From: Clostridiaceae bacterium
GTDB lineage: Bacteria; Bacillota; Clostridia; Lachnospirales; Lachnospiraceae
Assembly: GCA_910575435.1 (NCBI GenBank)
Contig: CAJTGI010000001.1
Coordinates: 291,760-355,759 of the forward strand
Direction of reading: 5' to 3'
DNA length: 64,000 nt
The notes under the pieces: model-generated
Database searches by the model: none
What the model was told of the DNA's origin: nothing
Seen by the model: the letters and a program-made list of their open reading frames with translations, nothing else
In this document: positions 56,543 to 64,000 of the stretch, piece after piece
Layout: every line of letters begins with the position of its first letter
Numbering within the stretch: the first letter of the stretch is position 1
Made by a program: the position numbers and the translations under genes

Positions 56543-56598
56543 GTGCTCCTCATTTCTCTGTGTCTTGTCATTTATTTTCAAATCAGCGAGACGGCAAA

Positions 56599-58698
56599 CT
56601 AGCCTACCCACTCGATACGCACGCTGGCCCCCGGTCTCACAGGATGGGTAAAATCACAGGCCTGCCCGTCCACTTCGATTTCCAGATGGTCTCCGTGGGC
56701 CACCGACGTGTCCACAGGATAAAAATCTAGCACGTCAACTAAAATATAGTTTTCCTTATTTTTTAACACCACCGGATTTCCATTCACCGTAATGGAGATA
56801 TCCCTGGAATCTCCCATTATTCCTTGAATATGCGGCTCTTCTGCTTCTCCATCTACCCCGTCTTCCGAATTTTGCGATTCTCCTGCCATTCCATCTGCCC
56901 CATTTCCCCATACTTCCATATCGCACTGGATTGTAAAATTATCATAGACCTTGGTATCCATATCTGCTGGCATATTATTCACCGTCAGATTGCTATAATT
57001 GGTAATATCCATCAGTTCCAGCAACTGTCGCAATGTACAATAATCTAGTACCTCGATGCGGTCGCCATCCCTCAGCTGGTAAAACTCTGAAACCAGTTCC
57101 CCATTTGCCAGCACAAGCCTAGCGCTAGACATTTTCGTTCCGTTAAAGACAAAACTCAGCGTAGACTTAAACTCCGGCAATCTGCCAACGATAAGTTCTG
57201 CCGCCTTCCCTATCGTAGATGGCTGAATCTCTATCCTGTCATTCGAGGCAATGGGCGTATTGATGCCTGTCTCCTTCCCATTGATTCGAATCACGGCAGC
57301 CTCGCCGGACTCGCCCCGCTGCATCCGCTTCTCCCCATTCACATAATAGGTAATCGCCTCGCCCCGCTTAGGGAAGAGCTGCTCATTGGGAAAGCCCATC
57401 TGCATGGCGGCATCCATAATCGTCAATTTATTGTTATCGTATAATTTAATTCTCTCTCCATTTACGTATACAAAGATGAAATTATTCTTCTGTTCATAGT
57501 AATTCAGGCAGATGCCAATGGGCGTAACAAGCAGGGAATCCACATTAATCTCCCTCTGCAGAAACGTCACATCTCCCAGCACCTCTTTCCCCCGAAGAGC
57601 CACCCGCTCCTCCGCAATGCCCTGGTACTCTGCCAGGGACTTGGTAAATCCGCAAATTTTGCCGCCGCCGCCCACCACAAAAATGGCACTGACTGATTTC
57701 CCCCCATTCAGTTCCGTAATGCGGTCAGAAACACTCTTCGTAATCTTTCTCACCGTCTCCTCCACGGAAGAAATCAACTCCTCAGAGGCAATTTTCTGCG
57801 GAAGGCCCATAATATCGTGATATTCCACCTCTTCATTAAAAGTGCTGGAACACTTCATGCGGTCTGCCTCAGTAAAATCTGTCAGATAAGTTCTTGCCAC
57901 CGCCTCGGTCACTTCATCCCCCGCCGCCGGAATCATGCCATAGGCCACGATAGCCCCGTCCCGGGTAATGGAGATATCCGATGTGCCCGCTCCCACGTCC
58001 ACCAGGGCAATATTCAGCAGTCGGAATTTCTCTGGAATGGCCACATTGATAGCCGCAATGGGCTCCAGCGTCAGATTTGCCACAAAGAGGCCGGCGCGCT
58101 CCACCGCCGCATAAAGCCCGTCCACCACCTCATCCGGCAGGAACGTAGCAATCAACTCCGTCTTGATTTCTGTGGACTTATGCCCCTCTAAGTTAGATAT
58201 AGGATAATCATTTTGAAAATACTGCTTCACCGAATATCCCACGCAATAAAATTGCATGCCATCTTCCCTAGTCTCCTCCCGAAGTCTTTCATACGCCTTT
58301 TCTACGCCAAGCATATTCAAGGAATAGACATGATCCTCCGTCACCACCGTCTCCCCATTAAAATGCATATCCGCAGTAGCCTCCACGGTCTTTAGCACGC
58401 GCCCGGCGGCGGCAATGCACACGTCTTGAAATTTCCTGCCAGTCAGAGCCTCCAACTTCACATGAATCTTCTCGATTGTCTGGGCCACTGCCCCAATATC
58501 GTGAATCTGTCCGTCAATCATCGCCCTGGTGTCATGTTCCTGCGCAACCTGGGCCACTACCACAAATCCATTGGTGCTATCCTTGTATCCCACCGTTCCC
58601 ACGACGCTTCTCGTGCCAATATCCAGTCCAAAAACCAGATTATCTGGCACCCGGGACATGTCTATTTTACTGACCGCATCTTTTGCTACCGAATCCAT
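56599..58698 (-). CDS. FtsA-like ASKHA protein with a long C-terminal extension
   Basis: 699 aa. Residues about 20-380 form an FtsA/PilM-type actin fold: phosphate 1 LVFGLDIGTRSVVGTVGYKD, phosphate 2 LVDVGAGTSDISITRDGA, adenosine loop AIFVVGGGGKICGFTKSLAE. Beyond about residue 390 lies an extra region of some 300 residues with beta-rich, grasp-like repeats (NKLTIMDAAMQMGFPNEQLF, GDRIEVLDYCTLRQLLELMD, NYILVDVLDFYPVDTSVAHG). The canonical C-terminal membrane amphipathic helix of FtsA is not obvious. No ftsZ is adjacent, so it is likely a Clostridia-specific relative, perhaps in division or sporulation. GGGGAGG precedes the ATG. Confidence 0.85.
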   Translation of the reverse strand: MDSVAKDAVSKIDMSRVPDNLVFGLDIGTRSVVGTVGYKDSTNGFVVVAQVAQEHDTRAMIDGQIHDIGAVAQTIEKIHVKLEALTGRKFQDVCIAAAGRVLKTVEATADMHFNGETVVTEDHVYSLNMLGVEKAYERLREETREDGMQFYCVGYSVKQYFQNDYPISNLEGHKSTEIKTELIATFLPDEVVDGLYAAVERAGLFVANLTLEPIAAINVAIPEKFRLLNIALVDVGAGTSDISITRDGAIVAYGMIPAAGDEVTEAVARTYLTDFTEADRMKCSSTFNEEVEYHDIMGLPQKIASEELISSVEETVRKITKSVSDRITELNGGKSVSAIFVVGGGGKICGFTKSLAEYQGIAEERVALRGKEVLGDVTFLQREINVDSLLVTPIGICLNYYEQKNNFIFVYVNGERIKLYDNNKLTIMDAAMQMGFPNEQLFPKRGEAITYYVNGEKRMQRGESGEAAVIRINGKETGINTPIASNDRIEIQPSTIGKAAELIVGRLPEFKSTLSFVFNGTKMSSARLVLANGELVSEFYQLRDGDRIEVLDYCTLRQLLELMDITNYSNLTVNNMPADMDTKVYDNFTIQCDMEVWGNGADGMAGESQNSEDGVDGEAEEPHIQGIMGDSRDISITVNGNPVVLKNKENYILVDVLDFYPVDTSVAHGDHLEIEVDGQACDFTHPVRPGASVRIEWVG

Positions 58699-58833
58699 GG
58701 ATTAAAAATCCTCCCCGCTATCACATATTTCCAATCATGCTTCGACTGTAATCAACTAATTTTTATCATACCATAAACTACCTTTTCCATGCAAGCAGGA
58801 AGTTCACGATTCGATTTGAATCTTTTCCCACGC

Positions 58834-58862
58834 AAAAGCCGCCATGCTTAGCATGGCGGTTT
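58834..58862 (-). terminator. Terminator of the pyruvate:ferredoxin oxidoreductase gene
   Basis: On the minus strand AACCGCCATGC-TAA-GCATGGCGG-CTTTTG forms a near-perfect 9-11-bp GC-rich stem followed by TTTT, about 90-115 nt after the stop. Confidence 0.85.
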
Positions 58863-58950
58863 CCACTACGCAATAGAACAATCCACGTCCCCAGACTGGT
58901 ACGGCAGTCTCTGGCAGCCGCAGTGTTTTCCATTACGCATCTCTATGATA

Positions 58951-61900
58951 TTATTTATAAAGTTCTACCAACTTCTTCAAGTGCTCATAGCGAGCCTTTG
59001 CAGCCTCCTCTGACTCCTTGAAGAGTCTGTCAGCACGCTCTGGGAACGGCTTGATCAGGCGGGTATAGCGAGCCTCATTGTTCAGGAATGCCTGATAATC
59101 ATTGAAGTCTACGCCCTTCTCAGAAGTGAAGGTAAATGGATTCTTTCCATCAGCCTTATTTGCCGGGTTGAAGGAGAAGAGGTTCCAGTAACCAGCCTTC
59201 ACAGCCTTTTTCATCTCATCCTGGCAATGGTTCATGCCACCCTTGGCGATTCCGTGGAGCTCGCAAGGCGCATAGCCAATAATCAGTGATGGGCCCGGAT
59301 ATGCCTCCGCCTCAGCGATTGCCTTCACAGCCTGTGCGGGATTTGCACCCAGTGCAATCTGTGCCACATATACATAGCCATAACTCATAGCAATTTCAGC
59401 TAAGCTCTTCTTGCCAATCTCTTTACCTGCAGCGGCAAACTGGCAAACCTCACCAATATTAGAAGCCTTAGACGCCTGTCCGCCGGTATTGGAATACATC
59501 TCGGTATCAAATACCATCACATTGACATTCTCGCCAGAAGCAAGCACGTGGTCCAGACCGCCAAAGCCGATATCGTATGCCCAGCCGTCACCACCGAAGA
59601 TCCATACGGACTTCTTTGCAAGGTAATCCTTCTTGTCAAGAGCTTCCTTGGCATCATCGCATCCGGCAGCGGCAGCCTTCTCAAGCTCTGCTACCAGCGC
59701 GTCTGTAGCGGCGCCGTTTGCCCTGGTGTCTTCCTTTGTCTCCATGAATTTATCATAGGCAGCCTTCAACTCTGCAGAAGCCTTTTCAGACTCTGCGCAT
59801 GCCGTAATGCTCTCAATCGCGCGCTCGCGGATATACTTCTGTCCGATATGCATACCCAAACCATGCTCTGCATTGTCCTCGAAGAGGGAGTTAGACCAAG
59901 CCGGCCCCTTCTTAGAGTCCTTGTTCACCGTGTAAGGCGAAGTAGCCGCCGGGTTACCCCAGATCGAAGAACATCCTGTTGCATTGGAGATGTACATCTG
60001 CTCACCAAAGAGCTGGGTAATCAGCCTTGCATAAGAAGTCTCTGCACAGCCTGCGCAGCTGCCGGAGAACTCAAGCAACGGCTGGTTGAACTGGCTGCCC
60101 TTCGGCGTGGTGTCAGCAAATCCGCTGTCCTTCTTGCCCACATTGGCAACCAGGTAGTCAAATACTGGCTGCTCCTCTGCCTGTGACTCCTGGGGAACCA
60201 TCTTAATCGCACCCTCTGCCGGACATACGGTAATACACTCGCCACATCCCATACAGTCAAGAGGAGATACGCTCATAGTAAACTTATACTCACCAGCCTT
60301 AGGCTTGGTGTCTGCCAACTTAATATTAGAAGGCGCTGCCTTCACCTCATCCTCAGAGAGCAGGAATGGACGAATGGTAGCATGGGAACATACAAAGGCG
60401 CAGTTGTTACACTGAACGCACTTCTCAGCATCCCAAACAGGAACTGTCACGGCAGTACCACGCTTCTCATATGCGGAAGCGCCTGTCTCGAACTGGCCAT
60501 CTGCAATATTGGCAAAAGCAGATACGGGAAGGCTGTCGCCGTCCATCTTAGAGATTGGCTCAAGAAGCTCATTGACCATCTTCACTACCTCAGGACGACC
60601 GGTCTTATCCTTCGCTGGAGCGTCTGCTGCAGGATTCTTCCAGGAATCTGGAATCTCCACCTTATGTACAGCATCCACGCCGGCATCAATCGCCTTGTAG
60701 TTCATCTCTACCACTGCGTCACCCTTCTTAGAGTAGGACTTCTTCGCAGCCTCCTTCATGAACTGTACCGCATCGTCAATAGGCATTACGTCAGCAAGCT
60801 TGAAGAATGCGGACTGGAGAATGGTGTTGGTGCGCTTGCCCATGCCAATCTCAATCGCCTTGTCGATGGCGTTGATGGTATAGAGCTGGATATTATTGTC
60901 AGCAATATATTTCTTAGCCTCTGCGTTCAACTTGGAATCCAATTCCTCGTCAGACCACTGGCAGTTAATCATAAATACGCCGCCGGGCTTCACATCCTGC
61001 ACCATCTTCATCCCCTGGACAACATACGCCGGATTATGACATGCCACGAAATCTGCCTGATTGATGTAATATGGGCTTTTGATCGGATTGTCACCAAAAC
61101 GCAAGTGGGAAATGGTAACACCGCCAGTCTTCTTAGAGTCATACTGGAAGTATGCCTGGATGTACTTGTCTGTGTGGTCGCCGATAATCTTCGTAGAGTT
61201 CTTATTGGCGCCAACTGTACCGTCTCCGCCAAGTCCCCAGAACTTGCATTCCTTCGTACCCTCTGCAGATGTAATCGGAGCTGGCTTTACTTCTGGAAGG
61301 CTCAAGTTCGTCACATCATCCACAATACCGATGGTGAAGCGTGGCTTCGGATCATCCTTCTCCAACTCTTTGTATACTGCAAATACAGAGGAAGGAGGTG
61401 TATCTTTAGAACCAAGTCCATAACGCCCGCCAGTCAGTACGATGTCATTCAAACCTGCCTCACGAAGAGTAGCAGCCACATCCAAGAACAGCGGATCACC
61501 CAGAGAGCCAGGCTCCTTTGTACGGTCAAGGACAGCAATCTTCTTTGCCGTCTTAGGAAGAACTTTCAGAATGGCATCTGAAGACCATGGACGATACAGG
61601 CGAACCTTGATCAGGCCGACCTTCTCACCCTTGGCTGTCAAATAGTCAATCACCTCTTCAGCCACATCACAGATAGAGCCCATAGCAATAATCACCCTGT
61701 CTGCGTCCGGTGCGCCATAGTAATTGAACAGATCATAGTCTGTGCCCAATTTCTCATTGACCTTCTTCATGTACTTCTCAACCACTGCCGGAAGTTCATC
61801 GTATGCCTTATTACATGCCTCCCGGTGCTGGAAGAACACATCACCATTTTCATGAGAACCACGAGCGGTAGGATGCTCCGGATTTAGCGCATGGGCGCGG

Positions 61901-62508
61901 AACTCAGCCACTGCATCCATCGGGCACATCTCCTTCAAATCCTCGTAATCCCACTTCTCAATCTTCTGAATCTCATGGGAGGTACGGAATCCATCAAAGA
62001 AGTTGATGAAAGGAACCTTCCCCTCCAGTGCTGCCAAATGAGCAACAGGACTTAAATCCATAACCTCCTGGGGATTTGTCTCAGCCAGCATAGCGAAGCC
62101 TGTCTGACGGCATGCATACACATCGCTGTGGTCACCAAAAATATTTAACGCATGGGTAGATACCGTGCGGGCAGATACGTGGAATACAGAAGGCAGCTGC
62201 TCACCGGCAATCTTGTACATATTTGGGATCATCAGCAGAAGACCCTGAGATGCGGTAAATGTAGTAGTCAGGGCACCTGTTGCGAGAGAACCATGCACAG
62301 TACCTGCTGCGCCGGCCTCAGACTCCATCTCCACAACTTTCACTGTGCTACCAAAAATGTTCTTCTGTCCTGCTGCTGACCACATATCTACGGAATCAGC
62401 CATGGGACTGGAAGGTGTGATAGGATAGATTCCTGCTACTTCTGTGTAGGCATATGCCACATGAGCGGCAGCGGTATTTCCATCCATTGACTGTTTAGCT
62501 CTAGCCAT
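58951..62508 (-). CDS. nifJ: Pyruvate:ferredoxin (flavodoxin) oxidoreductase
   Basis: 1185 aa single-chain enzyme that converts pyruvate and CoA to acetyl-CoA, CO2 and reduced ferredoxin. Domain I begins MDGNTAAAHVAYAYTEVAGI then PITPSSPMADSVDMW. Domain V has two 4Fe-4S motifs, CVQCNNCAFVCSHATIRP and CMGCGECITVCPAEGA. The thiamine-diphosphate domain has GSCAGCAETSYARLI, DGWAYDIGFGGLDHVLASGE and DTEMYSNTGGQASKAS. The start at 62508 follows AAGGAGG by 11 nt; earlier in-frame ATGs would overlap the promoter. Transcribed alone, ending in a strong terminator. Confidence 0.97.
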   Translation of the reverse strand: MARAKQSMDGNTAAAHVAYAYTEVAGIYPITPSSPMADSVDMWSAAGQKNIFGSTVKVVEMESEAGAAGTVHGSLATGALTTTFTASQGLLLMIPNMYKIAGEQLPSVFHVSARTVSTHALNIFGDHSDVYACRQTGFAMLAETNPQEVMDLSPVAHLAALEGKVPFINFFDGFRTSHEIQKIEKWDYEDLKEMCPMDAVAEFRAHALNPEHPTARGSHENGDVFFQHREACNKAYDELPAVVEKYMKKVNEKLGTDYDLFNYYGAPDADRVIIAMGSICDVAEEVIDYLTAKGEKVGLIKVRLYRPWSSDAILKVLPKTAKKIAVLDRTKEPGSLGDPLFLDVAATLREAGLNDIVLTGGRYGLGSKDTPPSSVFAVYKELEKDDPKPRFTIGIVDDVTNLSLPEVKPAPITSAEGTKECKFWGLGGDGTVGANKNSTKIIGDHTDKYIQAYFQYDSKKTGGVTISHLRFGDNPIKSPYYINQADFVACHNPAYVVQGMKMVQDVKPGGVFMINCQWSDEELDSKLNAEAKKYIADNNIQLYTINAIDKAIEIGMGKRTNTILQSAFFKLADVMPIDDAVQFMKEAAKKSYSKKGDAVVEMNYKAIDAGVDAVHKVEIPDSWKNPAADAPAKDKTGRPEVVKMVNELLEPISKMDGDSLPVSAFANIADGQFETGASAYEKRGTAVTVPVWDAEKCVQCNNCAFVCSHATIRPFLLSEDEVKAAPSNIKLADTKPKAGEYKFTMSVSPLDCMGCGECITVCPAEGAIKMVPQESQAEEQPVFDYLVANVGKKDSGFADTTPKGSQFNQPLLEFSGSCAGCAETSYARLITQLFGEQMYISNATGCSSIWGNPAATSPYTVNKDSKKGPAWSNSLFEDNAEHGLGMHIGQKYIRERAIESITACAESEKASAELKAAYDKFMETKEDTRANGAATDALVAELEKAAAAGCDDAKEALDKKDYLAKKSVWIFGGDGWAYDIGFGGLDHVLASGENVNVMVFDTEMYSNTGGQASKASNIGEVCQFAAAGKEIGKKSLAEIAMSYGYVYVAQIALGANPAQAVKAIAEAEAYPGPSLIIGYAPCELHGIAKGGMNHCQDEMKKAVKAGYWNLFSFNPANKADGKNPFTFTSEKGVDFNDYQAFLNNEARYTRLIKPFPERADRLFKESEEAAKARYEHLKKLVELYK

Positions 62509-62545
62509 TTTTATTTTTTCCTCCTTATTTTGAATTCTGCACAAC

Positions 62546-62574
62546 ATTTTAGCACTTTTGAGGAGAAAAGTAAA
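62546..62574 (-). promoter_or_regulatory. Promoter of nifJ
   Basis: On the minus strand, -35 TTTACT (62569-62574), 17 bp, -10 TAAAAT (62546-62551). The leader is short (about 30 nt). Confidence 0.55.
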
Positions 62575-62686
62575 GAAAATCAAATGGAATTTTGCATCTT
62601 TCGACAGCACCAGTTATTGCTATTTTGAAGCGCATCCTATAGGAAGGAGGTTCTGTCCAGGAAATCCACCAGCTGTCCGCCCCGCA

Positions 62687-63442
62687 CTAGGCGGCATAAG
62701 AATATGCCCAAAGATTCTTCATCTGGGACATCAACCCTTCCAACCCCCAATGCTTATCACTGTTTGCCCGGCTATTTGGGTCCTTCACCACAATATTTCC
62801 CTCCTCGTCCATTCCGCTCAGCACGATAAAATGCCCCGCATCCGTAAAATCTCCCGGTCCCATAATGCAGATAATGGGATGCCCCGCCTCAAGCCTTCCC
62901 CTAATGACTCGTTCCGCCAAGGGAAGCTGCTCCGCCCTCATTCCAAGCCTTTCCGCCCCCTCCGTCATCAGCGACCAGGAGGAGCCGGAACCGCTGACAT
63001 AGTATCCCTCCCGCTCCGCCCATTTGGCAACTTTCACAGGCATCCATTTTTCATCCCGCCGCAGACCGCACAAAACCATGCTCAGGCAGGTAGGGCCGCA
63101 ACCGGTAACGCCCATGCCATCACTGCCATATCTTACTTTCCTCCACCGCCTGTCCTTCTGGAGATAGAGAGGAATTTCCCCAGGTACCAGCACATCAGAA
63201 GTCTCCTCCTCTTCCGACAGGATTTCCAATTCTCCCGCCTCTAAAAGCCCCCTCACCTCTGCAAGAAATAATCTGCCGGGAATCAAACACCCAATCGCCA
63301 CCAAGAATAATATGGCGACTTGCGCAACACGACTTCCCCTTTTACGCCCTCTCTTCCCCTGCACCCTCTCCTCTATATATTCCATCTCGAATCCCCTCTG
63401 CCTCCATTCCTTCTTTCCCGTCATTTCTGTCATCTGTTCCAT
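62687..63442 (-). CDS. Membrane-anchored C39-like cysteine peptidase
   Basis: 251 aa. A basic cytosolic head, one membrane helix (VAQVAILFLVAIGCLIPGRL) and an extracytoplasmic papain-like C39_2 domain. Catalytic cysteine in GMGVTGCGPTCLSMVL, histidine in DAGHFIVLSGM, and third residue in IVVKDPNSRANSD. It should cut a peptide or peptide cross-link outside the membrane; the substrate is unknown. AGGAG lies 6 nt before the ATG at 63442. It follows the VanY-like gene by 57 nt and is probably cotranscribed with it. Confidence 0.88.
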   Translation of the reverse strand: MEQMTEMTGKKEWRQRGFEMEYIEERVQGKRGRKRGSRVAQVAILFLVAIGCLIPGRLFLAEVRGLLEAGELEILSEEEETSDVLVPGEIPLYLQKDRRWRKVRYGSDGMGVTGCGPTCLSMVLCGLRRDEKWMPVKVAKWAEREGYYVSGSGSSWSLMTEGAERLGMRAEQLPLAERVIRGRLEAGHPIICIMGPGDFTDAGHFIVLSGMDEEGNIVVKDPNSRANSDKHWGLEGLMSQMKNLWAYSYAA

Positions 63443-63499
63443 TGCTATCTCCTATCTCATTGCTATCTTGTCCTAGCGCATTAATCTGCCAGCACCCTC

Positions 63500-64000
63500 T
63501 CACTGCCGAACCTCTCCCAGATACTCCTCCAGGCACACGCCCTGGCGGTATATTTCCTTTGCCACCTCCACGCCCACATAGCGATAATGCCATGGCTCAT
63601 TGATGATGCCGGTAATCTCCGTCTTTTCCTGGGGATACCGACGAATGAATCCATATCGGTAGCCATTCCTGTCCAACCAGTCATACACCTCCTCCCCCTT
63701 GGAATGCACTCCGTCAGCGTTGATATCCACCCCCAGTCCCAACTGATGCTCGCTGGTTCCGGGAACCGCCACCCATTTCTTCGCCTTCCTTCTGGCCTCT
63801 GCCTCGGTACAGCCCTCCGCCTCATGCTCCGCAATCTTTTCATCCAGCAGAGCCTTTTGCTTCCGAGCCGTCCGATACCCAGATGCCACCGTGGGATAAA
63901 CTCCCTGGCTCCTGGCATCGTCAAACATTTTCTGCAACGATGGATAAATCCGACTGTCCACCGACTGGCCATTGGAAAGTTTCGTCAACTCCACCTGGTA
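63500..64000 (-). CDS. VanY-type D-alanyl-D-alanine carboxypeptidase (5' end outside window)
   Basis: At least 166 aa are visible; the frame stays open to the window edge, so the N-terminus, probably with a signal peptide, is missing. A GTG at 63994 is unlikely to be the true start. LAS/VanY peptidase motifs are present: ASGYRTARKQKALLDEKIAE, SEHQLGLGVDINADG (zinc-binding His and Asp), and the C-terminal NEPWHYRYVGVEVAKEIY with the second zinc histidine. It removes the terminal D-alanine from peptidoglycan stems outside the membrane. Confidence 0.92.
   Translation of the reverse strand, partial: YQVELTKLSNGQSVDSRIYPSLQKMFDDARSQGVYPTVASGYRTARKQKALLDEKIAEHEAEGCTEAEARRKAKKWVAVPGTSEHQLGLGVDINADGVHSKGEEVYDWLDRNGYRYGFIRRYPQEKTEITGIINEPWHYRYVGVEVAKEIYRQGVCLEEYLGEVRQ

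Noticed and set aside
60382-61581. Long plus-strand open frame of 399 codons inside nifJ
   Set aside because: It is antisense to the strongly conserved oxidoreductase, with no domain pattern.

Overview
The window looks like chromosomal DNA of an anaerobic, spore-lineage Clostridia, most likely a gut Lachnospiraceae. The evidence is a single-chain pyruvate:ferredoxin oxidoreductase, a GerW/YtfJ-YtfI sporulation pair, a giant 2-hydroxyacyl-CoA dehydratase activase, GH2 beta-galactosidase with a GPH symporter, DUF711/ACT and PadR/DUF2812 pairs, and strong purine-rich Shine-Dalgarno sites. Most genes lie on the minus strand. Base composition is moderate, with clearly AT-richer islands at the caspase gene (about 31.7-33.5 kb) and the DUF262/HEPN pair (about 49.3-51.2 kb). 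I saw no rRNA, tRNA, CRISPR array, transposase or phage genes.

Layout. 0-1.2 kb: a Vat/CatB-like acetyltransferase with a possible leader peptide, next to a wrecked sugar-isomerase gene. 1.2-9.1 kb: a minus-strand run from a consensus promoter at about 9.1 kb through a rhomboid-like protein, a very large fused glycosyltransferase, two unknown proteins, a YtfI-like DUF2953 protein and GerW. 9.1-15.8 kb: a LysM/collagen-like protein, the 1405-aa activase and a CgeB-like glycosyltransferase. 15.8-21.3 kb: two small unknown proteins, then a likely operon of secreted small protein, membrane-anchored protein, ABC permease, ATPase and permease. Direct repeats resembling a LytTR-type regulator site sit just upstream of its promoter.

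21.3-29.7 kb: ArsC/Spx-like protein, TtcA-family enzyme, P-loop kinase-like protein, FIST-GGDEF protein and SbcCD nuclease. 29.7-34.9 kb: an autoregulated TetR-flavoprotein-FMN-binding operon, an AT-rich caspase gene that appears to have cut off a lipoprotein gene, and a PadR/DUF2812 pair. 35-41.7 kb: lacZ plus a GPH sugar symporter, divergent from an AraC-type regulator. 41.7-51.2 kb: a chemoreceptor, a FlxA-like protein, two adjacent two-component systems (LytTR/AgrC-like and OmpR-like), an esterase and a DUF262-HEPN module. 51.2-64 kb: housekeeping genes (aminotransferase, LCP protein, DUF711/ACT pair, WalJ-like hydrolase, FtsA-like protein, PFOR) and two cell-wall or peptide hydrolases, the last cut by the window end.

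Between genes there is a scattered family of palindromes whose ends read GTTACTAT...ATAGTAAC (at least two intact and three decayed copies), and a second hairpin module with the stem GAAGAACGC/GCGTTCTTC at two loci. The best candidates for something new are the secreted-protein/ABC locus with its direct-repeat promoter, the orphan caspase cassette, and these repeat families. All functional statements come from reading the sequence and recalling protein families; no search was run.
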